The notes: generated by a model not told the origin, from the sequence alone. A stretch of DNA of 64,000 nt from Actinobacteria bacterium OV320 (GCA_001298545.1 LJCX01000010.1:173885-237884), one strand, 5' to 3'; shown: positions 27,501 to 35,646, numbered from the stretch's first letter. A program made the numbers and translations.

Positions 27501-29175
27501 CGCCGTGTCGTCTTGACTGAGATAGATTTGCGGCGATGACGCCTGCAGTGGCCTCGGAATACCGTTCGTCCGTCCACAGGAGTTCTCGCAGATATCCTTT
27601 CAGGTCCTCCATGAGGAGATCTGCCGGAACCGCGTCGAGGTCCAGGAGTCGTCCCGTCCGTGCGACAGCACTGTCGAGGAGATCGGTACTCTCGGCATCA
27701 CGACGAGTCCCGATCATCACACGGCATTCGGGAGGGGCGGGACCGCACTTCTTCTCCGCCAGCGGCAACAACACGTTGCGCAGGAGGGCCAGCGGATCGT
27801 TTGCCTCGTCGAGCGCGTCAACGATCACGACGGTCGGGCCTGCCAGCCGCAACTGTTCGGAGAGTTCGCGCCAGACCTCGTCATACGACTGAGCGTTGTT
27901 CGACCATTCTGTGGAGCGACGCGAGTCGCTGTCCTTCACACCCGAGAACAGCGGCGCATCAGACTCCGAGCCAAGAGCTTTGAGCTGATTCAGAAGAGAC
28001 CCGATGACTTCGAAAGTCGAGAGTTGGCGGGCATGAACGGCCAATACACGAGCGTTCGTACGAGGTCTCTCGCCTACATCGAAGCGGCTGTGGACCGCAT
28101 CTGCCACCGGAGCCAGTTGCCGGTGCGTGAGGCATGCGGTAATTCCCAGGAGCGCGGACTTCCCCGACCCTGCGATACCGGTGACCACGAGCAGCGGGGG
28201 CTCGTCGGCGTCATTGTTCGCCAGCCACCGATTGATGATCTTCCGCTGAGGCTTGCGGCCGTAGAACAGGCACTGCCCCGAGGTCGCCCAGCTTGGTGAA
28301 CTGCCAGAGGCGCGGGTGACGAAATGAACCGGATCCAAGCCCGGAGAGGCTTCTGCGGCGAACTGCCAGAGCGCGGATTCCACTCGCGAGCGATAACGGC
28401 CCGAAGGGTGGTCGGAGTAGGCACGATTACGGAAGAACGGCGGAGGCGGCGCGGAGGCCTGCTGTCTCGGAGTGCGGATCACCGTCTGCGTGTACGCGGA
28501 CTCATCGGCTGCGCAGGTTCGGGTCACTTCGAGATCGATCTCGGCAGCAAGAGTCTCCAGCGGCACGTGCGTGAGAGCCGGAGAGACGTCCAGCCAGCCC
28601 TTCGCCAAGCGCTCGAAGACCGTGGCCGCCGCGAGAGTGAAGCGGGACCGGAACGCGCTCCGGTCAGCCGCACAGGCGGCAATCACCCAGGCTTTCCGTT
28701 CCTGTTCGGCAATGTTCTGCGCTATCTGAGCAGTCACCGCCTGTCCTGCGCCGCACACGTCCAGCAGGAACAGGACCTCCCCTGCCGACTCCGATCCCTC
28801 CACGTCGCCGAGGAGCTGCGTCATGCTGAGTGATGTCTTACGTAGCGCAGTCTTGTTTCGTTGGCTGCCTTTGACAGCCAAGTAAAGGTCGCCCTTGTAC
28901 TTCTCGCCGTGGCCCGTGAAGTGCACTACCAGAGGCTCGTCCGATGTTCCCTCCACCAGGCTCGCCCACAGAGGCTGTACCGCCTCCTTTTCTGGATCGA
29001 GCAGAGGAGGACCGACCTCGAGTCCAGGGACACGCGCCAGTGCTTGGGCCACCTTGGCCAGAGCGGGTCCCACGCTGAGGAGCGGGCCGAATTCCACTTG
29101 CCCAGCAGCCCGTTCCTCCTCGGTTGCCGTCACCGCAGGAAAGTCGCCGGCGCCAAGCACCCACGTGCGCACCAT
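24523..29175 (-). CDS. Caspase-like protease / STAND NTPase / WD40 repeat protein
   Basis: 1550 residues in three modules. Residues 1-235: a caspase-fold (C14-like) domain with the putative catalytic His89 in VVHFTGHGE and Cys141 in LFLLDVCGAG. Residues 300-800: a STAND-type NTPase with Walker A GIAGSGKSAL (Lys339) and Walker B VVIVDALDEAND (Asp456/Glu457), followed by helical and winged-helix segments. Residues 860-1550: about fifteen WD40 repeats ending in VWDL/IWDL, enough for two propellers; repeats 6 and 7 are nearly identical. By analogy with STAND conflict proteins, the WD40 part would sense a trigger, the NTPase would oligomerise and the protease would be unleashed, perhaps killing the cell. 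Start ATG 29175 is closely preceded by GAGG; a GTG one codon later is possible. It is divergent from a lipase-like hydrolase. Confidence 0.9.
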   Translation of the reverse strand: MVRTWVLGAGDFPAVTATEEERAAGQVEFGPLLSVGPALAKVAQALARVPGLEVGPPLLDPEKEAVQPLWASLVEGTSDEPLVVHFTGHGEKYKGDLYLAVKGSQRNKTALRKTSLSMTQLLGDVEGSESAGEVLFLLDVCGAGQAVTAQIAQNIAEQERKAWVIAACAADRSAFRSRFTLAAATVFERLAKGWLDVSPALTHVPLETLAAEIDLEVTRTCAADESAYTQTVIRTPRQQASAPPPPFFRNRAYSDHPSGRYRSRVESALWQFAAEASPGLDPVHFVTRASGSSPSWATSGQCLFYGRKPQRKIINRWLANNDADEPPLLVVTGIAGSGKSALLGITACLTHRQLAPVADAVHSRFDVGERPRTNARVLAVHARQLSTFEVIGSLLNQLKALGSESDAPLFSGVKDSDSRRSTEWSNNAQSYDEVWRELSEQLRLAGPTVVIVDALDEANDPLALLRNVLLPLAEKKCGPAPPECRVMIGTRRDAESTDLLDSAVARTGRLLDLDAVPADLLMEDLKGYLRELLWTDERYSEATAGVIAANLSQSRRHGGFLLAALFADHLRSLTTTLTDIEVAGQVPSTLSGMFDLHLTTLAHEMPWVRPVLAALGHARGQGMPVSLLHALALSLDRNRIVDPQGLEPDVQATLDALATAGFYLRAATDRDGRRLYRYFHESLAEHTARLAKPREVLDVLLSAVSLGPEEAGPVWHLAPPYLLRHLAEHAVAAGALDELLTDPGFLLRADPEHLAPLLDRARSLQAVQCAEIYRPVAHHPMRHVLEARRSLLAWQATAWRNPGLAHAWATVRVDHRALPALPVWTTHQGAETLRRHHTMTNQGPWVMSVSTVTLDGRPAAVVACDDGSITVWDLGSGRRIHRLADPGSWALSVATIDGQSRSLALSGGKGGAATVWGLATGQLVGTLMSHTPDVKAVAALEVDGRLLGVTAGRGGSAIVWDLETRNRLHVLAGLGSVVVEIDAFTVQDQALVITTCADGTVAAWDPRTGHLARTFRNSGAAVISPAVTSLEGRTCVVTGGQGNSVVVWDLASGQLVHTLAGHGGSVNAVATTTRDGRPIAVTAGADGTAIVWDLASGHRLHTLAGHGGSVNAVATTTRDGRPIAVTAGADGTAIVWDLITYERAHVLVGHGGTVSALGTGLSEGIPYAVTGGRGGTALAWDLATGQRTYTLSGQAGSRSAAVIADDGRLIFTCGRRGAPTARDLDTGRHVHTFDERSTTVNALASVAVEGEHWLVATSTDGTVTAWYPSSRPGAVSRKAGATHRDPDAESRILTRHGDAMNAVAAALIHGRPVAVTGARDGAVALWSLSNGEQLATFPGHRDAVHSVIIAAVDSRSLAVTAGRDGRVLVWDLGRGQQFADLVGHRDAVNIMEHFVLGDRSLIITGGVDGSTYVWNLATRQRVATLEGHTGSVNSVATLSHGKQALIITAGDDGTARVWDLASGTCVHQLAHAGRAVNAVAAAVVDGCVRIATGVGESVMIWDLAGDTAQTHTLAFPSTCTRLVANDRYLVVCHGFDVTRLSWQVTEPSQD
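25762..26020. repeat. 132-bp tandem duplication encoding near-identical WD40 repeats
   Basis: Sequence from 25762 recurs from 25894 (offset 132 bp, 44 codons) with only a few substitutions over more than 110 bp. Both copies encode GHGGSVNAVATTTRDGRPIA, then VTAGADGTAIVWDL. The other WD40 units of the gene are much more divergent, so this is a recent internal duplication or a gene-conversion tract. Confidence 0.9.
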
Positions 29176-29412
29176 CCTCGTTCACACCATCCGTCGCAGT
29201 CGGCTTCACGGGACCTGTTCACATCCTGACAGCCGAGGAGCAGTTCAGGCGCGATGCGGCACCCTTCGTGGCGATTTCAGGTATGACACCGCACGCTGCA
29301 AACTGTTGTGCAACCATGCCGGGGTAATCGGCGGGCTCTGAAGCACAGGGAGATACTGCTGACGGCAAGGAGCCGGGACGGTTGTCCGACCGCGGCTCGT
29401 GACGGGGGCCCT

Positions 29413-30300
29413 ATGACTGCGGTAGTGCTGGTGCACGGCATCTGGAATCTCATCTCGGGTTTGACTCCGGAAGAAGCCGCTGCGGCGAAGAGCGCTGAGT
29501 ACCGGAAGATCTTGGGGCAAGGTCTGGAGGCGGCACACCTGCCTCATGTGCCCGTGCCGGACGTTGCCATGGCGTACTACGCGCACCTGCTCACGAACAC
29601 CCCACTGGAGGAGCAGGCCGGCGAAAGCACGGACCGGCTGGAGGACCTGTCGCAGGAACAGCTTCTTAGGGCCTGGGAGTGGCTGTTGCTGGCAGGGGTA
29701 CCGGAGCCGACGGAGGCTCAGGCCGGGTGGCTCGCGCCGGTGCGGCTTGCCGTGGGGTGGCTGGCGCACGAGCACCCGGGCGTCAAAGGACTGACAGCGC
29801 GAGCCCGGCACGGTCTGATGGACGTCATCGAACGGGTGATCGTCGCCGTCATCCGAGACATGGATTCCTACATCTCTCGCCCGGAGCGCCGCCGAGCGGC
29901 GCGGGCGGTTGTAGCCGAGACCGTCCGGCACCATCGGCCGCAGGTGGTGGTGGCGCACTCGCTCGGGTCGGTCGTCGCATGGGAGGCCCTGCACGCGTAC
30001 CCGGAGCTCGAAGTGGAGTTGCTCGTGACAGTCGGCTCGCCTCTGGGTTTGCCCGGACTCGCACGGAAACTGGAACCGGAGCCGAGGGACGGACAGGGCA
30101 GACGGCCTGCGGGGGTGAGCCGCTGGGTGAACATCGCCGATGCGGGTGACCTCGTCGCGCTACCACCCGAGTTGGGCGGGATGTTCCCAGTTGATACACA
30201 CGCGGTCACCGACACCGGGATCTTAGGCTTTCACGGCTTGAAGGGCTACCTGGCGAACGGGTTGACCGCCGCGGCCATGGCGCCGTACCTGACTTCCTGA
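29413..30300 (+). CDS. Lipase/esterase-like alpha/beta hydrolase paired with the caspase-STAND gene
   Basis: 295 residues from ATG 29413. It starts TAVVLVHGIWN, the oxyanion-hole strand, and has the nucleophile elbow VVVAHSLGSVVAW (Ser183). Candidate acid and base are Asp243 or Asp246 in WVNIADAGDLVAL and His274 in GFHGLKGYL. No signal peptide is present, so it acts in the cytosol. A helical insertion (residues 55-170) separates strand 1 from the elbow and may form a lid or a partner interface. The gene is divergent from the caspase/STAND/WD40 gene across 237 bp. It could be a lipid- or ester-cleaving effector or a regulator of that protein; the functional link is inferred from position. Confidence 0.8.
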   Translation: MTAVVLVHGIWNLISGLTPEEAAAAKSAEYRKILGQGLEAAHLPHVPVPDVAMAYYAHLLTNTPLEEQAGESTDRLEDLSQEQLLRAWEWLLLAGVPEPTEAQAGWLAPVRLAVGWLAHEHPGVKGLTARARHGLMDVIERVIVAVIRDMDSYISRPERRRAARAVVAETVRHHRPQVVVAHSLGSVVAWEALHAYPELEVELLVTVGSPLGLPGLARKLEPEPRDGQGRRPAGVSRWVNIADAGDLVALPPELGGMFPVDTHAVTDTGILGFHGLKGYLANGLTAAAMAPYLTS

Positions 30301-30302
30301 AA

Positions 30303-30656
30303 TTACGGTCAGTTCTGTCCTTCGAAAATCGCGAGGGCGGGGAGTGGGACTTCGTGCTGCATGGGCCGGACGGGACCGACTACTCCGAGTGGGTCCGCTG
30401 GCCGCGGACCATCCCGCCGGAGCGGACCGCGCTGCTGCACGGTGAGTCACGCGACGACCCGAAGGCCTTCGAGTCGGTCCTGAGTTTCACGCCGGACGGC
30501 GCGGCGACCGGGATCGTGATGCGCACGGTTTTCCCCACCAGGGAACTGCGCGACGAGACGGTCGAGAAGTACCACGCGATCGAGGGCGGCCGGCAGGCCC
30601 TGAGCAGCATGGCGGCCTACGTCACCGACCTCGCGCGGAAGGGAGCGCAGGGCTGA
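30303..30656 (+). pseudogene. N-terminally truncated SRPBCC/AHSA1-family protein
   Basis: The frame reads REGGEWDFVLHGPDGTDYSE, then the PPERTALLHGE strand, SVLSFTPDGAATGIVMRTVF and the C-terminal helix HAIEGGRQALSSMAAYVTDL. This is the C-terminal two thirds of an activator-of-Hsp90-like START domain. The first 50 or so residues are missing: the frame runs back into the stop of the alpha/beta hydrolase gene without a start region. A GTG at 30354 could yield a fragment. Its stop overlaps the ATG of the next gene (TGATG), a relic of translational coupling. Confidence 0.72.
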
Positions 30657-30960
30657 TGGGCGGGAAGGTGTTCTTCAGCGTGTCGATGTCGCTGGACGGC
30701 TTCATCGCGCCCGAGCCCATCTGGCCCGAGAGGCCGCCGGTGACCGCGACGTCCGCATCGCCGGCGGCGGCGCGACGATCCTGGAGCACCTGAACGCCGG
30801 CCTGGTCGACGAGTTCTCGATCACGCTGTCACCCGTGCTCTTCGGCGCCGGCACCCGCCTGTTCGACGGCGTGGACGCGTCCAGGATCGCGCTGGAGCCG
30901 GTCTCCTCGGAGCCGTCGTCGCGGGTGACGCACCTGACCTACGCCGTGCACCCACGGTAG
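30656..30960 (+). pseudogene. Internally deleted dihydrofolate reductase-family (RibD_C) gene
   Basis: The 5' end encodes GGKVFFSVSMSLDGFIAPE, the first strand of this family. After about 25 codons the middle is deleted and the frame changes. The 3' end, in another frame, encodes DVRIAGGGATILEHLNAGLV, then EFSITLSPVLFGAGTRLFDG and LTYAVHPR, the C-terminal half. Roughly 80 residues are missing. It was coupled to the SRPBCC gene and has probably decayed together with it. Confidence 0.8.
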
Positions 30961-31079
30961 CCGCGACCCCACTCCACCCCGGCGACCCCGGCTTGCTGCG
31001 GCACTGTCCACTCCGCAGGAGCGCCGGAAAGGAAACGATGCGTACTGCCGGCGGGAACCGGGGTGCAGGCCGAGGGGAG

Positions 31080-31565
31080 TTACTCGGACTCCTCCTGCGG
31101 AAGAGCGCGGCTGTTGATCGCGTCGGCGATGGCGTAGGCGGTGCGGACGAAGGACTCTGCCTGCTGCTCCGACAGGTTCCGAGCGGAGGTCTCCTCCAGG
31201 GCCCGCCACATGGCTGCCAGGGGCTCGCGCATGGCACGGCCCTTGTCGGTGAGGTGGACCACCATGACGCGCCGGTCGTGCTCGGCCGGCGCGCGGACGA
31301 GCAGGCCGGCGTCTTGCATGCGGCGTAGGGACTTGGAGACGGTGGAGTGGTCCAGGCCGACGGTTTCGAGCAGCTCGGACTGCGTCTGGCCATCCCGATC
31401 GAGGAGCTGCATCAGGAGCAGTTCCTGTCCGGGATGCAGGTCCATCTCGCGGAGCATGGCGCCGGCGCGGGCGCGGTGAGCGCGCGCGAGCTGGAAGATC
31501 GCGTAGCTCATCGGTCCCTCGCTGGCCGTAGAGGGGTTGCGGGGTGTCGGGGCGGGCGCGGGCAT
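31080..31565 (-). CDS. MarR-family transcriptional regulator
   Basis: 161 residues from ATG 31565. A proline-rich N-terminus precedes the MarR core: SYAIFQLARAHRARAGAML, LHPGQELLLMQLLDRDGQTQ, the recognition helix LDHSTVSKSLRRMQDAGLLV, and the wing DRRVMVVHLTDKGRAM. It is the last gene of a three-gene minus-strand unit with an ene-reductase and a quinone reductase. It probably represses that unit from the palindrome at 33689-33714. A Met at residue 19 (MSYAIF) is a possible internal start. Confidence 0.88.
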   Translation of the reverse strand: MPAPAPTPRNPSTASEGPMSYAIFQLARAHRARAGAMLREMDLHPGQELLLMQLLDRDGQTQSELLETVGLDHSTVSKSLRRMQDAGLLVRAPAEHDRRVMVVHLTDKGRAMREPLAAMWRALEETSARNLSEQQAESFVRTAYAIADAINSRALPQEESE

Positions 31566-31577
31566 AGGTTCGGTTCC

Positions 31578-32639
31578 TCAGACGGTGTAGGTGGGGTAGT
31601 CGGTGTAGCCGGCCACTCCGCCGCCGTAGAAGGTCGCCGGGTCGGGGGTGTTCAGCGGCGCGTCCGAGCGTAGCCGCTCCACCAGGTCCGGGTTGGCGAG
31701 CGCGAGGGCTCCCACGGAGACGAGGTCGGCCGAGCCGTGGTCGATGTCCTTGGCACGGGTGGGCAGGTCGGTCCCGGCCCGGTTGAGGATCAGTGTGGTC
31801 GGCCACAGTGCGCGCAGGGTGCCCAGCAGTTCCTCGTCGCCCGCGTGCATCACGTGGAGGTAGGCGAGGCCGAGCGGGCTGAGCGCGCGCAGGAGAGCCG
31901 GATACAGCTCGGCGGTGTCGGACTCGGCGATGTCGTTGTAGGGGTTGCCGGGGGAGATGCGCAGGCCGGTGCGGTCGGCGCCGATCTCGTCGGCCACGGC
32001 GGCGGCGACCTCGACGGCGAAGCGGATGCGGTTGTCGAGGGAACCGCCGTAGCGGTCGGTGCGCTGGTTGGTGTTGTCGGACAGGAACTGATGCACCAGG
32101 TAGCCGTTGGCGCCGTGGATCTCCACGCCGTCGGCGCCTGCCGCGACGGCAGCCGCTGCGGCGCGGCGGAAGTCGTCGACGGTAGCCGCGACCTCCTGCG
32201 TCGAAAGGGCGCGGGGCACCGGCATCTCCTGGGGCCCGGACGCGGTGAACATCGCGCCCTGTGGCCGGATCGCGGAAGGGGCCACCGGCCGGCGTCCGTG
32301 GGGAGTGTTGTCGGGGTGGGCGATGCGGCCGGTGTGCATCAGCTGGATGACGATCCGGCCATCGGCCTCGTGCACGGCGTCGGTGACCTTGCGCCACCCG
32401 GCGATCTGCTCGTCATTGTGGATGCCGGGGGTGAGCAGGTAGCCCTGGCCGTCGGTGGAGGGCTGGGTTCCCTCGGTGATGATGAGCGCGTGCGAGGCCC
32501 TCTGGGCGTAGTACTCGGCGTTCAGCTCGGTCGGTACGCCTTCAGGTGTGGAGCGGTCACGGGTCATGGGGGCCATGACCAGGCGGTGCGGCAGGGAGAT
32601 GGCACCGACGGTGGTCGGTGTCCACAGGGAATTCAGCAT
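31578..32639 (-). CDS. Old yellow enzyme-family alkene reductase
   Basis: 353 residues, complete. FMN-binding and active-site features are PHRLVMAPMTRDRSTPEG, IITEGTQPSTDGQGYLLTPG, VIQLMHTGRIAH, DGVEIHGANGYLVHQFLS followed by NQRTDRYGGSLDNR, and the C-terminal phosphate-binding region. The His-Gly-Ala-Asn in EIHGAN is the active-site pair that binds the substrate carbonyl. Members use FMN and NAD(P)H to reduce electrophilic alkenes such as enones, nitro-olefins and maleimides. It is in the same unit as a MarR regulator and a quinone reductase, a typical electrophile-stress arrangement. Confidence 0.92.
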   Translation of the reverse strand: MLNSLWTPTTVGAISLPHRLVMAPMTRDRSTPEGVPTELNAEYYAQRASHALIITEGTQPSTDGQGYLLTPGIHNDEQIAGWRKVTDAVHEADGRIVIQLMHTGRIAHPDNTPHGRRPVAPSAIRPQGAMFTASGPQEMPVPRALSTQEVAATVDDFRRAAAAAVAAGADGVEIHGANGYLVHQFLSDNTNQRTDRYGGSLDNRIRFAVEVAAAVADEIGADRTGLRISPGNPYNDIAESDTAELYPALLRALSPLGLAYLHVMHAGDEELLGTLRALWPTTLILNRAGTDLPTRAKDIDHGSADLVSVGALALANPDLVERLRSDAPLNTPDPATFYGGGVAGYTDYPTYTV

Positions 32640-32723
32640 GCGAGGTCCTTCGGTGCGGCGATGGCCGGGTGGTCATCGGGATGGCGAGGGGGTGTGCTTG
32701 TGGTGGGTGTCGTGGCGGGGTGA

Positions 32724-33629
32724 TCAGCCGAGGGTGAGGACGAGCTTGCCCCGGACATGCCCGGCGTCGCTGACCTGCTGGGCCGTGGCGGCCTCGGCGA
32801 GCGGGTAGGCGGTGACGGTGGTGACGACCTTGCCGGTCGCGGCGTCCTGCGCCAGGGCGGCCAGGCGGGCGGCCGAGCGTTCCTGGCCACCGCTGGCGAA
32901 GGTGATGCCGAGCTGCTGCGCGCGGAAGTCGGCGATCGTGACGATGCGCTCGATGCCGCCCCGCAGGGTGATGGAGTCCTCCAGTGCTCCCTTCCCGGCC
33001 AGGTCGAACACCGCGTCCACGCCGTCGGGGGCGAGCGCCCGGACCCGCTCGACCAAGCCCTCGCCGTAGACGGTCGCGGTGGCGCCGAGCGAGGTGAGGT
33101 AGTCCTGGTTGGCGGGGCCGGCGGTGCCGATGACACGCGCTCCGCGGGCGGTGGCGAGCTGGACCGCCAGGGTGCCGACCGCTCCGGCCGCGCCGTGCAT
33201 CAGGACGGTCTCCCCGGCGGTGACGTCCAGCAGGTCCAGGACCCGCTCGGCCGTCTCGCCCGCCACCGGCAGCGCGACCGCGTGCTGCCAGTCGAGGCCG
33301 GCGGGCTTGAGGGCCACGGTGGTGGCCAGCGCGTACTCGGCGTACGAGCCGGTGTCCGACCAGCCCAGCACCTCGTCACCCACCTGCACGTCCTGCACGC
33401 CCTCGCCCAGGGCGTCCACGACGCCGGCGAGCTCGTGACCGGGGACGGAGGGGAGCGGCGTGGGGAACACGGCCTCCAGTGCCCCGGAGCGGATCTTGCC
33501 GTCCAGCGCGTTCAGCCCGGCCGCCTCGACGCGGACGCGGATCTGCCCGGGGCCGGGCTGCGGGACCTCGATGTCCGCCTCGCGCAGCACTTCCGTGCCT
33601 CCGAAACGGTCGAACAGGATGGCTTTCAT
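32724..33629 (-). CDS. NADP-dependent quinone oxidoreductase-like protein
   Basis: 301 residues. It starts MKAILFDRFGGTEVLREADI and continues with the GroES-like domain VRVEAAGLNALDGKIRSG, the VPGHELAGVVDALGEGV segment, then the Rossmann motif VLMHGAAGAVGTLAVQLATA. No zinc-binding cysteines are seen. It is the first gene of the unit with the ene-reductase and MarR regulator. The likely promoter and operator lie at 33630-33720. Confidence 0.9.
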   Translation of the reverse strand: MKAILFDRFGGTEVLREADIEVPQPGPGQIRVRVEAAGLNALDGKIRSGALEAVFPTPLPSVPGHELAGVVDALGEGVQDVQVGDEVLGWSDTGSYAEYALATTVALKPAGLDWQHAVALPVAGETAERVLDLLDVTAGETVLMHGAAGAVGTLAVQLATARGARVIGTAGPANQDYLTSLGATATVYGEGLVERVRALAPDGVDAVFDLAGKGALEDSITLRGGIERIVTIADFRAQQLGITFASGGQERSAARLAALAQDAATGKVVTTVTAYPLAEAATAQQVSDAGHVRGKLVLTLG

Positions 33630-33688
33630 GACGACTCCTCTCGTGTCACCACCCGTTTAGGTGGCTGGACACATAATCAACGTAACAG

Positions 33689-33714
33689 CAAACATGTGGC
33701 TAGCCAAGTATTTG
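33689..33714. promoter_or_regulatory. Probable MarR operator upstream of the redox operon
   Basis: A 26-bp imperfect palindrome centred on the exact 10-bp TGGCTAGCCA (33697-33706), with outer arms CAAACA and TATTTG. It is AT-richer than its surroundings and sits 60 bp upstream of the operon's first start codon. A second imperfect hairpin, GTGTCACCACC...GGTGG-CTG-GACAC (33643-33672), lies between it and the gene, possibly in the transcript leader. Confidence 0.6.
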
Positions 33715-34168
33715 TTTCCGCTCGGGTGGCTGCGCGAGATCGGCCGTGGTCGCGCGCCGGTCTCCTCGGGGCGACCGACCTATCGGGGGGGAAGCGGGGG
33801 AGGCGCCCGCCGGAGCCGGTCTGGCGCGGCCGAGGGCTACTTCGACCCCGAACTCCGCAGCGGCACCGGGCAGATGGCAGGTCGGCAGGACCAATGGCCG
33901 TACCGGGAGGCCTTTATGCCGCTCGCTGTCGCCCGCCCGTCCGCGTTCCGTATCCCAGGCACGCACATACCCGCACGTCAGAGGGGCTGGGATGGTTCCA
34001 TCGTCCCCAATGGGGCGGCAGGCGTTGCGCCGGACTCCGGTGGCCGTCGATGCTCTTGGTGTCGCACCGCTCAGGGCCGGACCTACCAGCCGCGTCAGGG
34101 CGACGTCCGGACACGCATGCACCAACGGTCTGCCGTGCCGACGATCCACCCGATTATTGGAGATCTCG
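33715..34168. other. Intergenic region without a supported gene
   Basis: About 450 bases between the redox operon promoter and the small secreted protein gene. The plus-strand frame of the secreted protein stays open through here, but the signal peptide and ribosome binding site at 34169 set its start. Nothing else is recognisable. Confidence 0.45.
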
Positions 34169-34546
34169 ATGAAGTCCGTCATTCGAAAAGCAGCAAGCTT
34201 CGCAGGCGTGAGCGTGGCAGTCACAGCCATGTCCATCACCGGCGCATCACCGGCCCAGGCGGAGTCTCCCACCCACGGCTGCCCGTACCCCTACGTCTGC
34301 TTCTACGTGGACGAGCACGCCTACGACGCGGGCACACCGATCACGAAGTACCGCGATGTCACCAGCTCTTACCAGACGGTCAGGTCCCGCCCGCACTACC
34401 ACGTCGTGAACACCCGGAACGACGACGTGGCCTATCTGCGACTCCAGGACGGGAACTCGATCTGCCTGCCGCCGAACTACGAGACCGTGTTGGCGAACGC
34501 TTACAGCGTCACCGGAATAAAGATCTCCAGCAGTTCCACCTGCTGA
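34169..34546 (+). CDS. Small secreted protein, peptidase inhibitor I36-like
   Basis: 125 residues. The ATG follows TTGGAGATCTCG. The signal peptide has a basic start (MKSVIRKAAS), a hydrophobic core (VSVAVTAMSITGAS) and a PAQA cleavage site. The mature 95 residues contain cysteines in HGCPYPYVCFYVDE, SICLPP and at the very end (SSSTC), and the pattern PY.CFY.....YDAG, then KYRDVTSSYQTV, which resembles peptidase-inhibitor-family-I36 and gamma-crystallin-like secreted proteins of Streptomyces. Disulfide-stabilised and extracellular; its target is unknown. Confidence 0.75.
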   Translation: MKSVIRKAASFAGVSVAVTAMSITGASPAQAESPTHGCPYPYVCFYVDEHAYDAGTPITKYRDVTSSYQTVRSRPHYHVVNTRNDDVAYLRLQDGNSICLPPNYETVLANAYSVTGIKISSSSTC

Positions 34547-34689
34547 TCCGCTCGAACGGTCGCCGGGCGCATCCGTGACTCGGCAGGGACGGGACCTGAA
34601 CGGCCCGGACCGCGCCGCTGGACAGCGTCGGGGTAGGGACCGCAGCGGCAGACGGCCGGACGACGCGTTCGCCGGGGAAGCACGGGGCG

Positions 34690-34800
34690 AGCTGCCGCAC
34701 CGCACGGCCCGGAAGGACATCCGCCCCGGCGAACTCGTCGACGCGATCCGGCTCACCGCGCGCGGCGACGCGCTGCTGGCGCCGGCCGTCCGGGGAAGCG
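34690..34800 (+). pseudogene. Remnant of a NarL/FixJ-type response regulator
   Basis: A short G/C3-biased stretch encodes ARKDIRPGELVDAIRLTARG, then DALLAPAV. This matches the end of the receiver domain of LuxR-type response regulators (LLKD..PeeLv.AirvvA.GeallaPsv). The rest of the receiver domain and the HTH are absent. The surrounding 34547-34958 interval holds no other recognisable feature. Confidence 0.55.
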
Positions 34801-34958
34801 GCTGTCCACGGACAGGTCGATGATCACTGGCCTGCCCGTCCTGGGCCGAGCGCCGGCAGCCACCAGTGCGGCCCGTCGGCCTGTCACTCGGCAGGAGGCC
34901 CGTGATCACCATGCCGCAAAGGGAGAGCCGCTGGTGTCGCAGGGGTGGTTGCGACAGC

Positions 34959-35447
34959 ATGCGGCACATGGACTGGATGCCTCTGCTCTCCACGCTGACA
35001 GGTGCCGCTATCGGCATCGCCGCCACCCTGATCGCCGATCGCAACAGGTGGCGGCGCGAGGAAGCACGACACGCTCTGGAAGTGCGACGCACCGCGTACA
35101 CCGCGTACGCCTCCGCTCTCAAGGACGCGGGAGAAGAGATACGGGCTGTCGCCCTGGGCGATCACATGTCCGAGTCAGCGCGTGATGCGGCGGTGCGTGA
35201 AGCCTTCCGTGGGACCCGATTGCACACGGCGAGCGAGCAGCTCTGGCTCGTGGGTCCGCCACTCGTTGTTGCCGCCGGGAACGAGGCGTTTCACAGCCTG
35301 CGTCGGATGCGCGACGCCTATGCCCGCGGGGTGGCCGTCGGCTCCGCCGAGGACACGGCCTTCATCCAACAGCGCCGCACGGCCATGGCTGAGATGCGCC
35401 GCCTCATGCGTGAGGATCTGGGCATCGGACCCCTCGGGATCGAATGA
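34959..35447 (+). CDS. Hypothetical protein with one N-terminal membrane helix
   Basis: 162 residues from ATG 34959 (AGGGGTGG about 10 bases upstream); ATG 34968 is an alternative. The N-terminus PLLSTLTGAAIGIAATLIAD is a single hydrophobic helix, followed by NRWRREEARHALEVRRTAYT, AYASALKDAGEEIRAVALGD and a long helical C-terminal part with SLRRMRDAYARGVAVGSAED. This is a common Streptomyces layout (membrane anchor followed by a cytosolic helical bundle) with unknown function. Confidence 0.65.
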   Translation: MRHMDWMPLLSTLTGAAIGIAATLIADRNRWRREEARHALEVRRTAYTAYASALKDAGEEIRAVALGDHMSESARDAAVREAFRGTRLHTASEQLWLVGPPLVVAAGNEAFHSLRRMRDAYARGVAVGSAEDTAFIQQRRTAMAEMRRLMREDLGIGPLGIE

Positions 35448-35646
35448 TCACTGGCCGGAGAAGCCGTCACGATGGCGCCGACCGCGATCAGTCATCAGGG
35501 CAGGCCGTCGGGTCGGCATCGGCAAAAGGACCCGCGGCGGGCGAGCAGGCGGCGTCATGCCTCGCGGCCGATACGGAACAACCGGCCGTCGGCGTCGCGG
35601 CTCATGCTTCGGCTCACTCGTGACCTTCTCGAATCCCTGACAGGTC

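Noticed and set aside
33700..34272. Minus-strand 190-residue frame upstream of the redox operon
   Set aside because: It overlaps the small secreted protein antisense, has no start site and no recognisable motif.
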